Assembly: GCF_000411975.1 (NCBI RefSeq)
Contig: NZ_ASXG01000157.1
Coordinates: forward strand, 24,723-88,722
Length of the DNA: 64,000 nt
Source: Amycolatopsis orientalis DSM 43388
GTDB lineage: Bacteria > Actinomycetota > Actinomycetes > Mycobacteriales > Pseudonocardiaceae
Direction of reading: 5' to 3'
In this document: piece after piece, positions 51,458 to 60,618 of the stretch
Layout of the letters: every line of letters begins with the position of its first letter
Position numbering within the stretch: the stretch's first letter is position 1
Program-made: the position numbers and the translations under genes
Notes under the pieces: model-generated
What the model saw: only the letters and a program-made list of their open reading frames with translations
The model's database searches: none
Told to the model about the DNA's origin: nothing

Positions 51458-53302
51458 GTGGCGCACCCCGACCTGGCCGAGCAGGCCACCCGTTCCCCCG
51501 CTCTCGAGACCTTGCAGCGCGTCTTCGGCTACGACGCGTTCCGCGGCGACCAGGAGGAGATCGTCGAGCACGTGATCTCCGGCGGCGACGCGCTGGTGCT
51601 CATGCCCACCGGCGGCGGGAAATCGCTGTGCTACCAGATCCCGGCGCTGGTGCGGCCGGGCGTCGGCGTGGTGATTTCGCCGCTCATCGCGCTGATGCAG
51701 GACCAAGTCGACGCGTTGCGCAACGTCGGCGTGCGCGCCGGATTCCTCAACTCCACGCAGGATTTCGCGCAGCGGCAAGAGGTCGAGGAGGCGTTCGTCT
51801 CGGGCGAACTCGACCTGCTCTACCTCGCGCCCGAACGGCTGTCGGTCGAGTCCACCGTGCGGCTGCTCGACCGCGGCGAGATCGCGCTGTTCGCGATCGA
51901 CGAGGCGCACTGCGTCTCCCAGTGGGGCCACGATTTCCGGCCCGACTACCTGATGCTGTCGTCGCTGCACGAACGCTGGCCGGACGTGCCCCGGATCGCG
52001 CTCACCGCCACCGCGACCGAGGCCACGCACCAGGAAATCTCGCGGCGGCTCGGCCTGGACGACGCGAAGCATTTCGTCGCGAGCTTCGACCGGCCGAACA
52101 TCCAGTACCGGATCGTGCCGAAGAACTCGCCGCAGAAGCAGCTGCTCGACTTTTTGCGCACCGAGCACGAGGGCGACGCCGGGATCGTCTACTGCCTGTC
52201 CCGCGCGTCCGTGGAGAAGACGGCGGATTTCTTGGTGCAGAACGGAATTCCGGCGCTGCCCTACCACGCCGGGCTCGACAAGGCGACCCGCGCGGCGAAC
52301 CAGGCGAGGTTCCTGCGCGAGGACGGGCTCGTCGTGGTCGCCACGATCGCGTTCGGCATGGGCATCGACAAACCGGACGTGCGGTTCGTCGCGCACCTGG
52401 ACCTGCCGAAGTCCGTGGAAGGCTACTACCAGGAAACCGGCCGCGCGGGCCGCGACGGACTGCCGTCCACCGCGTGGCTCGCCTACGGGCTGCAAGACGT
52501 GGTGCAGCAACGTAAAATGATCGACAACTCCGAGGGCGACGAGAGGCATCGCCGCCTTCAGGCCCAGCATCTGCACGCGATGCTGGCGCTGTGCGAGACG
52601 GTCGACTGCCGGCGCACGCAGATCCTCGCGTATTTCGGGCAGTCCGGCGAGCCGTGCGGGAACTGCGACACCTGCCTGAACCCGCCGGAAAGCTGGGACG
52701 GCACCATTCCCGCGCAGAAACTGCTGTCCACAGTGGTCCGTCTGCGCAATGAGCGGCGGCAGAAGTTCGGCGCCGGCCAGATCATCGACATCCTGCTGGG
52801 CAAGACGACCCCGAAAGTCACCCAGTTCCAGCACGACACGCTGAAGGTCTTCGGCATCGGCACCGAACTGCGCGAACCGGAATGGCGCGCGGTGGTGCGG
52901 CAACTGCTGGCGCGCAACCTGCTGGCGGTCGAAGGAGATTACGGATCGCTGGTGCTGACCGAAGGCTCGACCGCGGTACTGAACGGTTCCCAGAAAGTGC
53001 AGCTGCGCCGCGAACCGGAACGCCCGGCGCGTGCCCCGCGAACGTCCCGCCGCACGCCAGCCGCGCCGATCGAGATGCCCCCGGAGGCGGCCCCGGTGTT
53101 CGAGCGCTTGCGCTCCTGGCGCGCGGCGACGGCGAAGGAACAAGGCGTGCCAGCGTACGTGATCTTCCACGACGCGACGTTGCGCCAGATCGCCGCGATG
53201 ATGCCGACGACGCTCGACGTCCTGGGCACGGTGAGCGGGGTCGGGGAGAGCAAACTGGCCAAGTACGGGGAGAGCGTGCTGGCGACGCTGGCCGAAGAGT
53301 GA
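51458..53302 (+). CDS. recQ: RecQ family ATP-dependent DNA helicase
   Basis: A 614-residue superfamily 2 helicase. Q/zero motif GYDAFRGDQEEIVEHV, Walker A MPTGGGKSLCYQIPAL, DEAH box FAIDEAHCVSQWGHDFRPDY, LTATAT motif III and QETGRAGRDG motif VI. The zinc module CRRTQILAYFGQSGEPCGNC and the following RQC domain are present, and an HRDC-like domain closes the protein (PAYVIFHDATLRQIAAMMPT). TAGAAT at 51445-51450 lies 7 bases before the GTG, suggesting a leaderless message. Confidence 0.95.
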   Translation: MAHPDLAEQATRSPALETLQRVFGYDAFRGDQEEIVEHVISGGDALVLMPTGGGKSLCYQIPALVRPGVGVVISPLIALMQDQVDALRNVGVRAGFLNSTQDFAQRQEVEEAFVSGELDLLYLAPERLSVESTVRLLDRGEIALFAIDEAHCVSQWGHDFRPDYLMLSSLHERWPDVPRIALTATATEATHQEISRRLGLDDAKHFVASFDRPNIQYRIVPKNSPQKQLLDFLRTEHEGDAGIVYCLSRASVEKTADFLVQNGIPALPYHAGLDKATRAANQARFLREDGLVVVATIAFGMGIDKPDVRFVAHLDLPKSVEGYYQETGRAGRDGLPSTAWLAYGLQDVVQQRKMIDNSEGDERHRRLQAQHLHAMLALCETVDCRRTQILAYFGQSGEPCGNCDTCLNPPESWDGTIPAQKLLSTVVRLRNERRQKFGAGQIIDILLGKTTPKVTQFQHDTLKVFGIGTELREPEWRAVVRQLLARNLLAVEGDYGSLVLTEGSTAVLNGSQKVQLRREPERPARAPRTSRRTPAAPIEMPPEAAPVFERLRSWRAATAKEQGVPAYVIFHDATLRQIAAMMPTTLDVLGTVSGVGESKLAKYGESVLATLAEE

Positions 53303-53399
53303 GGGCTGGGGCGGACTAGCCCCCTGGTTGAACGGGGCAGCCGGGGCGGCACGAGCCCGGGCGAACGGGGTCAGGCCGGGCCGGACGAACCCCGACCGA

Positions 53400-53990
53400 A
53401 CATCCGCGAGCCCGCCTCGACGCAGCTCGCCCGGACCCACGAGACCGCCCTACCTCTGCGCAAGCACCTCGGCACACGAGCCAGGACTGCCTGACGGCAA
53501 CAGACTCGAGCTCAAGAGGCCCGCACTACCTCACCGCAGCACGCCAGGACCCGCGAGCCAGCCCGTCTGACCGCGACACACCCCGGACCCACGGCTCAGC
53601 CTCGGGGCAGCACGCGCGCACCGGGGAACCTCCCCTGCCCCAGCGCAGCTCTCCGCAACCTGCGACCCTCTCTTGCAGCGGTGAGCCGAACCCGCGCAAC
53701 TCCGTGCCCACCACACCGCACGTCCGCAGCCCTGCCCAGCGCATTGCGCCCAAGCAAACGACCCAATCCCGCCTCAGGACAACAACCCCAGACCCGCTGG
53801 CCTCGCGGCAACCCAGCCAGTCTCACGAGCCAACCACGCCGCAGCACAACCATCCCGGCCCACGAGTCCGCCCCTACCTCGCCGCGACACACCCGGACTC
53901 GCGAACCTGCTCCATCTCGTCGCGACACGCGCCAACCAACGAACCTCGCACGCCTCGACTCACGGCCAGGCCCAAAAAGCCCGCACCCGA
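53400..53990 (+). repeat. degenerate C-rich repeats after recQ
   Basis: The 701-base gap between recQ and the antitoxin-like gene has no credible gene. A loose unit, roughly ACCTCGCCGCGACACACCC followed by GGACCCACGAGCC, recurs at least six times (for example near 53430, 53532, 53570, 53850, 53880 and 53916) with irregular spacing. The plus strand is C-rich and G-poor, as in the arrays at 30.1, 47.6 and 49.3 kb. It lies between convergent genes. Confidence 0.5.
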
Positions 53991-54003
53991 GTCAGGCCAG
54001 AGC

Positions 54004-54207
54004 TCATTCAGCCGTCCGCGGACGGGTCGTGTCCGAGACCTTGCGGACGGCTCCCGCGATCTGCGAGTGGTAGCGCCCGTTCGTCTTCTCGTCCACGAAG
54101 CGCGCCGCCTTGCCCACGGCCTCGTTCACCTTCTCCGGGTTCTTCCGCACGTACGACACCGCGCCCGCGGCACCGGCCAGCATGGTGAGTTTCTTCATCA
54201 AAGCCAT
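54004..54207 (-). CDS. MT0933/Rv0909-like antitoxin family protein
   Basis: A 67-residue helical protein. VRKNPEKVNEAVGKAARFVD followed by EKTNGRYHSQIAGAV matches the pattern of MT0933-type antitoxins (KxxxNxxKVxxxIxKAGxxVDEKTGGKY). The ATG has gaagggact upstream. No SRPBCC-type toxin of the Rv0910 kind, or any other toxin, is next to it, so it may act outside a toxin-antitoxin pair. Confidence 0.75.
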   Translation of the reverse strand: MALMKKLTMLAGAAGAVSYVRKNPEKVNEAVGKAARFVDEKTNGRYHSQIAGAVRKVSDTTRPRTAE

Positions 54208-54324
54208 CGCGCAAAGTCCCTTCCCCTGCGGAAACCTCCGTCACCCACCCAACGTCGACTGGCCGTCCCGGGTTCCCGGCGAAACTTGGATGACAGGGGA
54301 CGCCGTGGCAGGCATCATCCACGC

Positions 54325-55308
54325 GTGCGCGATCTTTCGGCCCTTCCCAAGGTCCATCTCCACGTCCACCTCGAGAGCACCATCCGCCCGGGCACGCTGA
54401 AGGAACTCGCGGCCGTCCACGGAGTCCAGGTGCCGGACAGACCGGCCGCGTTCGACGGGTTTCGGGCGTTCGCGGATCGCAACAGTCTCACTCGGTCGTG
54501 TTTGCGCGAGGCCGCGGACTTCGAGCGGATCGCGCGCGAGTTCTGTGCGGACGAAGCGGCGCAGGGGACTCGGTACGTCGAGGTCACCTTCACCGCCGCC
54601 TCGCACGGGGAACGCGTCGGCGATCTTGAGCTTCCGCTGGAATCCGTCCTCAAAGGACTGTCGGAGGGCGGGAAAGAGCATGGGCTGCACTGGCGGCTGA
54701 TTCTCGACCACTCACGGCGGAGGTCGGTCGACCGGGCGGAGAAGACGTTGGAGCTGGCCACGCGGCATGAAGAGGTCATCGCGATCGGGATGGCCGGCGA
54801 GGAAAAGCACTCGCTCGCCCCGTTCCGGGAGGTGCTGGTCCGGGCGCGCGAGGCGGGGCTGCACCTGGTGCATCACGCTGGCGAGGACGCCGGGCCGGAG
54901 AGCATTCGCGAGGCGCTCGGAATCGGTGGCGCGGAGCGGATCGGGCACGGAATCCGCATTCTGGAAGACCCGGAACTGACTGCCCGGACAGCGGAAAGCG
55001 GGATCGCGCTCGAGGTGTGCCCCTCGTCGAACGTCACGCTCGGACTCGTGCCGTCCCTCCCGGAGCATCCGCTCCCCCGGTTGGTCGAGGCAGGACTCAA
55101 AGTCACGCTCAACACGGATGTCCCGGACGTCACGGGCACCACGATCACCGACGAATTCACTCGGGCGAGGGAAGTTTTCGGGTACGCCGACGAGGCCCTG
55201 GCTCAGCTGGCGCGCAACGCGGTGGACGCGTCGTTCGCGCCGGAGGAGACCAAAGCGTTGCTGCGCAAGGAGGTTGAGGGCTGGCTCAAGTCGGCAGCAG
55301 GCGTGTGA
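54325..55308 (+). CDS. adenosine deaminase family protein
   Basis: A 327-residue amidohydrolase. Zinc ligands: HLHVHLES (HxH), HHAGEDAGPESI (His, Glu) and ERIGHGI; SSNVTLG is also typical. In adenosine deaminases the last motif is NTDDP; here it reads LNTDVPDVTGTTITDEF, so the second Asp is Val and the HxHLxG Gly is Ser. The substrate may therefore not be adenosine. GTG 54325 precedes the canonical LPKVHLHVHLE. Its last 23 bases overlap the convergent VWA gene. Confidence 0.85.
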   Translation: MRDLSALPKVHLHVHLESTIRPGTLKELAAVHGVQVPDRPAAFDGFRAFADRNSLTRSCLREAADFERIAREFCADEAAQGTRYVEVTFTAASHGERVGDLELPLESVLKGLSEGGKEHGLHWRLILDHSRRRSVDRAEKTLELATRHEEVIAIGMAGEEKHSLAPFREVLVRAREAGLHLVHHAGEDAGPESIREALGIGGAERIGHGIRILEDPELTARTAESGIALEVCPSSNVTLGLVPSLPEHPLPRLVEAGLKVTLNTDVPDVTGTTITDEFTRAREVFGYADEALAQLARNAVDASFAPEETKALLRKEVEGWLKSAAGV

Positions 55309-56659
55309 CCAGCACGCCCAGCTGCTGCGCGTTCCGGCATTCGTGCATCTCCACCAGTTCCGCGTAGTCCGGCGCGGCCGAATCGCCGGTTCCCCACAGG
55401 GACCGGCGCTCGGGGTTCAGCCAGTGGACGTGCCGGGCTCGGGAGCGGATCGCGCGGACGGCGTCGAGGTTCGGGTCGCCGCCGTTCGTCCGGGCGTCGC
55501 CCAGGATGAGGACTGACGTTCGCGGACCCACCGCGTCCAGCCAGTGCGAGGTGAATTGCCCCAGTGCACGGCCGTAATCGCTGTGGCCGTCCCAGCGGAC
55601 GACCGCGGCTTCGCTGAGCATTCGCGCGCCCAGCTGTTCGGGATCGGCGGCGCCGGTGTCCACGAGATGGGTCACCTCGTCGGTGCTGTCGACGAAACCG
55701 AACACGCGGATTTTGCTGAACTGGTCCCGCAAAGCCTGCACCAGCAGCATGGTGAAGTTCGCGAACCCCGCCACCGAGCCGGAAAGATCGCACAGCAGGA
55801 TGATTTCCGGGCGGCCGGGCCGCCGATGCCGGTAGGCTGGGCGCAAGGGCACGCCGCCAGTGGAGAGTGAACGACGCAGCGTTCGGCGCAAGTCGATCTG
55901 GCCGCGTGTGGTGCGTTTGCGACGCGCGGCAAGCCTGGTGGCGAGTTTGCGGGACAGCGGCTGGATGGTGCGCCGCAGTTCGGCCAATTGCGTGCGGCTG
56001 GCGAGAAGGAAGTCGACGCGGTCCGCGGCAGGAGCGATCGCGTGCTTGGCGATCCGTTCGCGGCCCCGGAGTTCGGCCGCTCGACGGCGGGCTTCGGTCC
56101 GCACCCGGCCGCGGAAACCCTCGACGCGGCGGCGGATTTCGTCCCGGGCGAGCCGGTCGGCGAACTCCTCCGACGAGCCGGAGGCGCGCATCGCGGCGAG
56201 CACCTGGGCGATGAGCGTCTGCGGTTGCAGGCGGTCGAGCGTCTGGTGCGCGGAGTACCCGCCGCCAGGGCCGGTTCCGACGCCGTACTGTCCCAGCAGG
56301 TCCACGGCGAGCCCGGCGAGCTGGTCCAGCGCCTGGTCGTCGCCTTCGGCCAACGCGGCGGCGAGCGCTTCCCGCAGTTCCTCCCGGTCCCGCGGCGGAT
56401 TTTCGCGCGCCAGCTCCGGGGCGCCGACGCCGGCGGGAAAATACAGGTCGAACGCGGCGTCGAACACCGTCCGCTGCCCGCCCCGGCGGACCAGCGCGGC
56501 GGCGAGCCCTTCGCGGACCAGTTCGCGGTCGTCCAGGCCGAGCACCTCCAGCGCGGCCGCCGCGTCGGCCGTCTCGCCGGGACCGGCCGGGATGCCTTGC
56601 GCCCGAAGGGCCCGCACGAATTCGGCGAGCCGTCCGGTCAGGCCCGGCGCGGCGGTCAC
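55286..56659 (-). CDS. VWA domain protein, CoxE-like
   Basis: A 457-residue protein of the CoxE/VWA class. The C-terminal half is a von Willebrand A domain with MIDAS residues in IILLCDLSGSVAGFANFTML and the Asp of VLILGDARTNGGDPN. The N-terminal 250 residues are helical and Arg-rich. It is coupled to the MoxR ATPase (GTGA overlap at 56656). MoxR-VWA pairs act as chaperones for metal-cofactor insertion or complex assembly; no obvious client enzyme is adjacent. Confidence 0.92.
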   Translation of the reverse strand: MTAAPGLTGRLAEFVRALRAQGIPAGPGETADAAAALEVLGLDDRELVREGLAAALVRRGGQRTVFDAAFDLYFPAGVGAPELARENPPRDREELREALAAALAEGDDQALDQLAGLAVDLLGQYGVGTGPGGGYSAHQTLDRLQPQTLIAQVLAAMRASGSSEEFADRLARDEIRRRVEGFRGRVRTEARRRAAELRGRERIAKHAIAPAADRVDFLLASRTQLAELRRTIQPLSRKLATRLAARRKRTTRGQIDLRRTLRRSLSTGGVPLRPAYRHRRPGRPEIILLCDLSGSVAGFANFTMLLVQALRDQFSKIRVFGFVDSTDEVTHLVDTGAADPEQLGARMLSEAAVVRWDGHSDYGRALGQFTSHWLDAVGPRTSVLILGDARTNGGDPNLDAVRAIRSRARHVHWLNPERRSLWGTGDSAAPDYAELVEMHECRNAQQLGVLVTRLLPT

Positions 56660-57537
56660 GACGCGTCCAGCACCTGGTCGAGACGCAGCCCGGCCCCGGC
56701 CTTAGCGATGTCGTCCTGATGCTTCAGCACGACGCCGAGACTCTCGCGCACCACCCGCTCGTCCAGCGCGCCCGCACCCAGCTCCAGCAGCGTGCGCGCC
56801 CAGTCGACGGTCTCCGCCACCGACGGCAGTTTCCGCAGGTCCATCGCCCGCAGCGCGGCGATCACCCGGACCACCGAATCCGCCAGCGCGGCCTCGATCC
56901 CGGGCACTTTCAGCCGGACGATCTCGCGTTCGAGATCCTCGTCCGGGAAATCGATGTGCAAGAACAGGCACCGCCGCCGCAACGCCTCGGACAGCTCGCG
57001 CGTCGCGTTCGACGTCAGCACCACGAACGGCTGCTGCGTCGCGGTGATCGTGCCCAGTTCCGGCACGGTCACCTGGAAATCGCCGAGCACCTCCAGCAGG
57101 AGGCCCTCGATCTCGACGTCGGCCTTGTCCGTTTCGTCGATCAGCAGCACGGTCGGCTCGGTGCCGGAAATCGCGGTCAGCAGCGGGCGGCGGAGCAGGA
57201 ATTCCTCGCCGAAAATGTCGGTGCGCGCCTCGTCCCACGTCTCGTCGCGGCCCGCGGTGATCCGCAGCAGCTGCTTCGCGTGGTTCCACTCGTACAGCGC
57301 GCGGGCCTCGTCGATGCCCTCGTAGCACTGCAACCGCACCAGCCGCGAGCCGGTGACCTCGGCGACCGCCGTCGCCAGCGCGGTCTTGCCGACCCCGGCC
57401 GGGCCCTCGACCAGCAGCGGCTTCCCCAGCCGGTCGGCGAGGAAGACCGTGGTCGCGACCGCGGTCGACGCGAGGTATCCGGCCTCGGCCAGCTGCGCCG
57501 ACACGTCGTCGACGGACGAGAAAAACCCGGTGCCCAC
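56656..57537 (-). CDS. MoxR family AAA+ ATPase
   Basis: A 293-residue AAA+ ATPase. Walker A LLVEGPAGVGKTALATAVAE, Walker B VLLIDETDKADVEIEGLLLE, sensor 1 VLTSNATRELSEALRRRCLF and the lid domain DLRKLPSVAETVDWARTLLE. The gene starts with GTG at 57537 and overlaps the downstream VWA gene by 4 bases. The two should form a MoxR-CoxE chaperone unit. Confidence 0.94.
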   Translation of the reverse strand: MGTGFFSSVDDVSAQLAEAGYLASTAVATTVFLADRLGKPLLVEGPAGVGKTALATAVAEVTGSRLVRLQCYEGIDEARALYEWNHAKQLLRITAGRDETWDEARTDIFGEEFLLRRPLLTAISGTEPTVLLIDETDKADVEIEGLLLEVLGDFQVTVPELGTITATQQPFVVLTSNATRELSEALRRRCLFLHIDFPDEDLEREIVRLKVPGIEAALADSVVRVIAALRAMDLRKLPSVAETVDWARTLLELGAGALDERVVRESLGVVLKHQDDIAKAGAGLRLDQVLDAS

Positions 57538-57743
57538 GTGGCCTCCCTAAGCGATCGCTCACCTGCACTGTACTGGGCGGCCGCGTCGAACGGCGTCCCG
57601 CCGGGCAGACATCGGACCGATCGTCGCCGAGCCCTCGGAATCAGCACGGCAAACCGCGCCTCGCCGGCGCATTCATCCGATCCATGGACGGGACACCAGC
57701 ACCGCTCAGACAGCAGGCCCGTGTCGGGAGCAGCGGAGCCGGT

Positions 57744-58238
57744 TCACGGCAGGCGCGGAATGACCTGGTCCACCAATCGTTTCGCGACCGGGCAGGACCC
57801 TTCGTTGCTCACCGACCGGTCGAGGTACCAGATCTGCACCGCCGCGTCGGAGCCGGGAATCCGGACCTGGTACCGGCATCCGCCGCCGGCTTTCGTGGTG
57901 TCCTTCCGGACTTCGTGCCCGGCCTGGGTGCTCGGCTCGCTGTGCCCGCTCCAGTCTTCCGCCTCGCCCAGCTCGAGGGTCGCGGCCAGGTCGCCGCCGG
58001 TCAGCTTGCCCGACGGCGGGTTCCACTCGGTGCGGCAGCCGCCGACGCCCCCAGCCGAGGTGGATTCCGCCAGCTGGTACTCGCTTCGCTGCGGGTCGAT
58101 CGGCGTCCCCCGCGCGGCAGTCGCCAGCAACTCGCAGGCGTTCGTTTTCGAGAACGTCTCCGCCGGGCTGGCACCGCCGCATCCCGCGGCCAGCACGACG
58201 AGCGCCAGCCCGGGCGCGAACCGGCTAAGCATTGCCAT
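57744..58238 (-). CDS. DUF3558 family lipoprotein
   Basis: A 164-residue lipoprotein: signal LSRFAPGLALVVLAAGCGGA with lipobox Cys about 20, then a DUF3558 domain with NACELLATAARGTPIDPQRS, GGCRTEWNPPSG and CRYQVRIPGSDAAVQIWYLD. Four Cys probably make two disulfides outside the membrane. ATG 58238 fits the signal; the upstream part of the frame is not signal-like. DUF3558 lipoproteins are common in Pseudonocardiaceae and have no settled function. The 206 bases before the MoxR gene contain nothing recognised. Confidence 0.87.
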   Translation of the reverse strand: MAMLSRFAPGLALVVLAAGCGGASPAETFSKTNACELLATAARGTPIDPQRSEYQLAESTSAGGVGGCRTEWNPPSGKLTGGDLAATLELGEAEDWSGHSEPSTQAGHEVRKDTTKAGGGCRYQVRIPGSDAAVQIWYLDRSVSNEGSCPVAKRLVDQVIPRLP

Positions 58239-58390
58239 GAAAACCCTCACCAGGCGTCGTCGTACCCACGGTCGACCGCATAGTACGGAGTCAAATGGGA
58301 TGTCGCGCGCAAAACCGTCTTTTGCCCACTGGCCGGCTGGGCACCCGCCGTGCACGGGCATCAGCCGAGCCTCGCGGCTAGCATCGCGGC

Positions 58391-59419
58391 GTGACTTACA
58401 CAGCCGCTGACGCCCGTTACGATTCGATGCCCTACCGCCGCTGCGGGCGCAGCGGTTTGAAGCTGCCCGCGATCTCGCTCGGGCTGTGGCACAACTTCGG
58501 GAACGACCGTCCGCTCACCGTCCAGCGCGACATCGTCCGCCGGGCTTTCGACCTGGGCATCACGCATTTCGACCTGGCCAACAACTACGGCCCGCCCTAC
58601 GGCAGCGCCGAGGAGAACTTCGGCCGACTGCTGGCGAGCGACCTCAAGCCGTACCGCGACGAGCTGATCGTTTCGACCAAGGCCGGGTACGACATGTGGC
58701 CCGGCCCGTACGGCGAATGGGGCTCGCGGAAGTACCTGCTGGCCAGCCTCGACCAGTCGCTCGGCCGGATGGGGCTGGACTACGTCGACATCTTCTACTC
58801 GCACCGGTTCGACCCGGAGACGCCGCTGGAGGAAACCGTCGGCGCGCTCGACCGCGCCGTCCGGTCGGGCAAGGCGCTGTATGTCGGGATCTCGTCCTAC
58901 AACTCCGCGCGGACCGCCGAAGCCGCGCAGCTGCTGCGCGACCTGGGCACGCCGCTGCTGATCCACCAGCCGTCGTATTCGATGTTCAACCGCTGGACCG
59001 AGGCGGACGATCTGCTCGGGACGCTCGAGCAGGTCGGGGCCGGGTGCATCGCGTTTTCGCCGCTGGCGCAGGGATTGCTGACCGACAAGTACCTCTCCGG
59101 AGTGCCCGCGGATTCCCGCGCGGCGCAAGGGAAGTCGCTGAACCCGGACACGATCACCGAGGAGAAGCTCGGCAAGATCCGGGCGCTGGGCGAGATCGCC
59201 GCGCGACGGGGGCAGACGCTGGCGCAGCTGGCGCTGGCCTGGGCCCTGCGGGATCCGCGGATGACGTCGCTGGTGATCGGGGCCAGCAGCGTCAAGCAGC
59301 TGGAGGACAACGTGGCCGCGCTGGACAACCTGTCGTTCACCGACGAGGAGCTGGCCGAGATCGACCAGCACGCCACCGACGAGGACATCAACCTCTGGAA
59401 GCGGTCTTCCGACGCGTGA
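58391..59419 (+). CDS. aldo/keto reductase, YghZ/L-glyceraldehyde 3-phosphate reductase type
   Basis: A 342-residue aldo/keto reductase. Catalytic tetrad region: FDLANNYGPPYGSAEENFGR (Asp, Tyr), VSTKAGYDMWPGPYG (Lys) and IFYSHRFDPETPLEETVGAL (His). C-terminal SLVIGASSVKQLEDNV binds NADPH phosphate. GPPYGSAEENFG and QPSYSMFNRW are characteristic of the YghZ subgroup, which detoxifies L-glyceraldehyde 3-phosphate and methylglyoxal. Single gene with its own terminator. Confidence 0.93.
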   Translation: MTYTAADARYDSMPYRRCGRSGLKLPAISLGLWHNFGNDRPLTVQRDIVRRAFDLGITHFDLANNYGPPYGSAEENFGRLLASDLKPYRDELIVSTKAGYDMWPGPYGEWGSRKYLLASLDQSLGRMGLDYVDIFYSHRFDPETPLEETVGALDRAVRSGKALYVGISSYNSARTAEAAQLLRDLGTPLLIHQPSYSMFNRWTEADDLLGTLEQVGAGCIAFSPLAQGLLTDKYLSGVPADSRAAQGKSLNPDTITEEKLGKIRALGEIAARRGQTLAQLALAWALRDPRMTSLVIGASSVKQLEDNVAALDNLSFTDEELAEIDQHATDEDINLWKRSSDA

Positions 59420-59427
59420 CCCGGCAC

Positions 59428-59459
59428 GGCCGGAGGCTTCGCTACCCGAGCCTCCGGCC
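59428..59459. terminator. bidirectional hairpin between the reductase and NUDIX genes
   Basis: GGCCGGAGGCT and AGCCTCCGGCC form a perfect 11-bp stem with a 10-base loop, starting 9 bases after the aldo/keto reductase stop and covering the last codons of the convergent NUDIX gene (stop at 59442). Confidence 0.85.
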
Positions 59460-60008
59460 GAACTCGCCGTAGACCGTCTCGCCGTCCAGGAACGCTTGGT
59501 GCGCCAGAGCGATCCGCCGCGCCTTGGACGGACGCAATCGCGCACGCGCGGCCGCCAGTTCGAGGAACTCGAACCGGCTCACCTCGTCCGAGGCCAGGCG
59601 GATCGCCCCGATCCGGTCGCGGCTCAGCACCCCGCCGTCGAAGACGAACTGCAGGCTGTCCCGCCAAACGCCGTGCGAGGGCAGCCAATCGACGACGAGA
59701 AGCCGTCCGACCGACAGGTCGATGCCGAGTTCTTCGCGGACCTCCCGACGGCACGCGGCCAGCGGGGATTCGTCGTCTTCGACCAAGCCGCCGGGAATCT
59801 CCAGGAACGGCTTGTAGGTCGGACTGACGAACAGGATCCGGCCGTGTTCGTCGCGGGCGAGCACTCCCGCGGCCGCGTTCTTGCGCGGGAACCGGGCGGC
59901 GACGCCGGGATGGAACTCGGCCTCCGGCTCGCCCTCGTCCCGAAGATCACCGGCGAAGACGGCTTCGTCGCCGCCGTGGCGGGACTCGTTGCCGGGCACG
60001 ATCGTCAC
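59442..60008 (-). CDS. NUDIX hydrolase
   Basis: A 188-residue NUDIX protein. The NUDIX box is GGLVEDDESPLAACRREV followed by REELG (GX5EX7REUXEEXGU complete). RKNAAAGVLARDEHGRILFV precedes it and DSLQFVFDGGVLSRDRIG follows. Start GTG 60008 overlaps the PadR stop (GTGA), so it is the second gene of the PadR operon. The substrate, a nucleoside diphosphate-linked compound, is unspecified. Confidence 0.88.
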   Translation of the reverse strand: MTIVPGNESRHGGDEAVFAGDLRDEGEPEAEFHPGVAARFPRKNAAAGVLARDEHGRILFVSPTYKPFLEIPGGLVEDDESPLAACRREVREELGIDLSVGRLLVVDWLPSHGVWRDSLQFVFDGGVLSRDRIGAIRLASDEVSRFEFLELAAARARLRPSKARRIALAHQAFLDGETVYGEFGRRLG

Positions 60009-60529
60009 CCGCGGCGGGCGCGGATCGTTTCCGCCGCCCACTCCGCCCAGTCCCGTTCCATCGCCGCGTACCGCTTGCCCCATTCCAGCGCCAAGCGGCC
60101 GTACAGCGACGGATCGCTGTCGTCCCAGTCGATCGAGGCCTCCAGGTTCGCCAGCTCGTCGCCCAGCCCCTCGGCGAAAGCGCCGTGCCTGCGCAAGAAG
60201 CCCCGGGCCTCCTCCGGCGTGACCTCGCCCAGGAAGTACACCCGCAGCAGCATCTCGTTGCGCCGCGGCGCCGGCGCCCGGTCCTCCAGCAGCCATTTGC
60301 GCAGTTCCGCGCGCCCGGCCTCGGTGATCGCGTACTCCTTGCGGCCGCGCGGGCCCTCCGCGGAGACCTCGATCAGGTCGGCGCTCTCCAGCTTGCCGAG
60401 CTCCCCGTACAGCTGGCTCTGCGTGGCCGTCCAGACGCTCGCCATCGCCGTTTCGAAGCGTTTCAGCAGGTCGTAGCCGCTTCCCGGGGCGGTGGCGAGC
60501 AGTCCGAGCACCGCGTGTCGCAACGTCAT
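60005..60529 (-). CDS. PadR family transcriptional regulator
   Basis: A 174-residue PadR-type regulator: winged helix (LRHAVLGLLATAPGSGYDLL, QSQLYGELGKLESADLIEVS, GRKEYAITEAGRAELRKWLL) and the C-terminal Vir_act_alpha dimer helices. It diverges from the membrane protein at 60619; between them lie two inverted TGACATGTC sites. It probably represses both directions. Confidence 0.92.
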   Translation of the reverse strand: MTLRHAVLGLLATAPGSGYDLLKRFETAMASVWTATQSQLYGELGKLESADLIEVSAEGPRGRKEYAITEAGRAELRKWLLEDRAPAPRRNEMLLRVYFLGEVTPEEARGFLRRHGAFAEGLGDELANLEASIDWDDSDPSLYGRLALEWGKRYAAMERDWAEWAAETIRARRG

Positions 60530-60544
60530 GCCCTCACCCTACCT

Positions 60545-60599
60545 TCCACTATTGACATGTCCAGTCCGCACGTTCTAGCTTTGACATGTCACTACTGGA
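60545..60599. promoter_or_regulatory. paired inverted PadR operators
   Basis: TCCACTATTGACATGTC (60545-60561) and GACATGTCACTACTGGA (60583-60599) are inverted copies matching at 15 of 17 positions, with a 21-base spacer. Each centres on the self-complementary ACATGT. They sit between the PadR start (60529) and the divergent membrane protein ATG (60619). Confidence 0.7.
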
Positions 60600-60618
60600 A
60601 TGTGGACGAGGGGCACCG

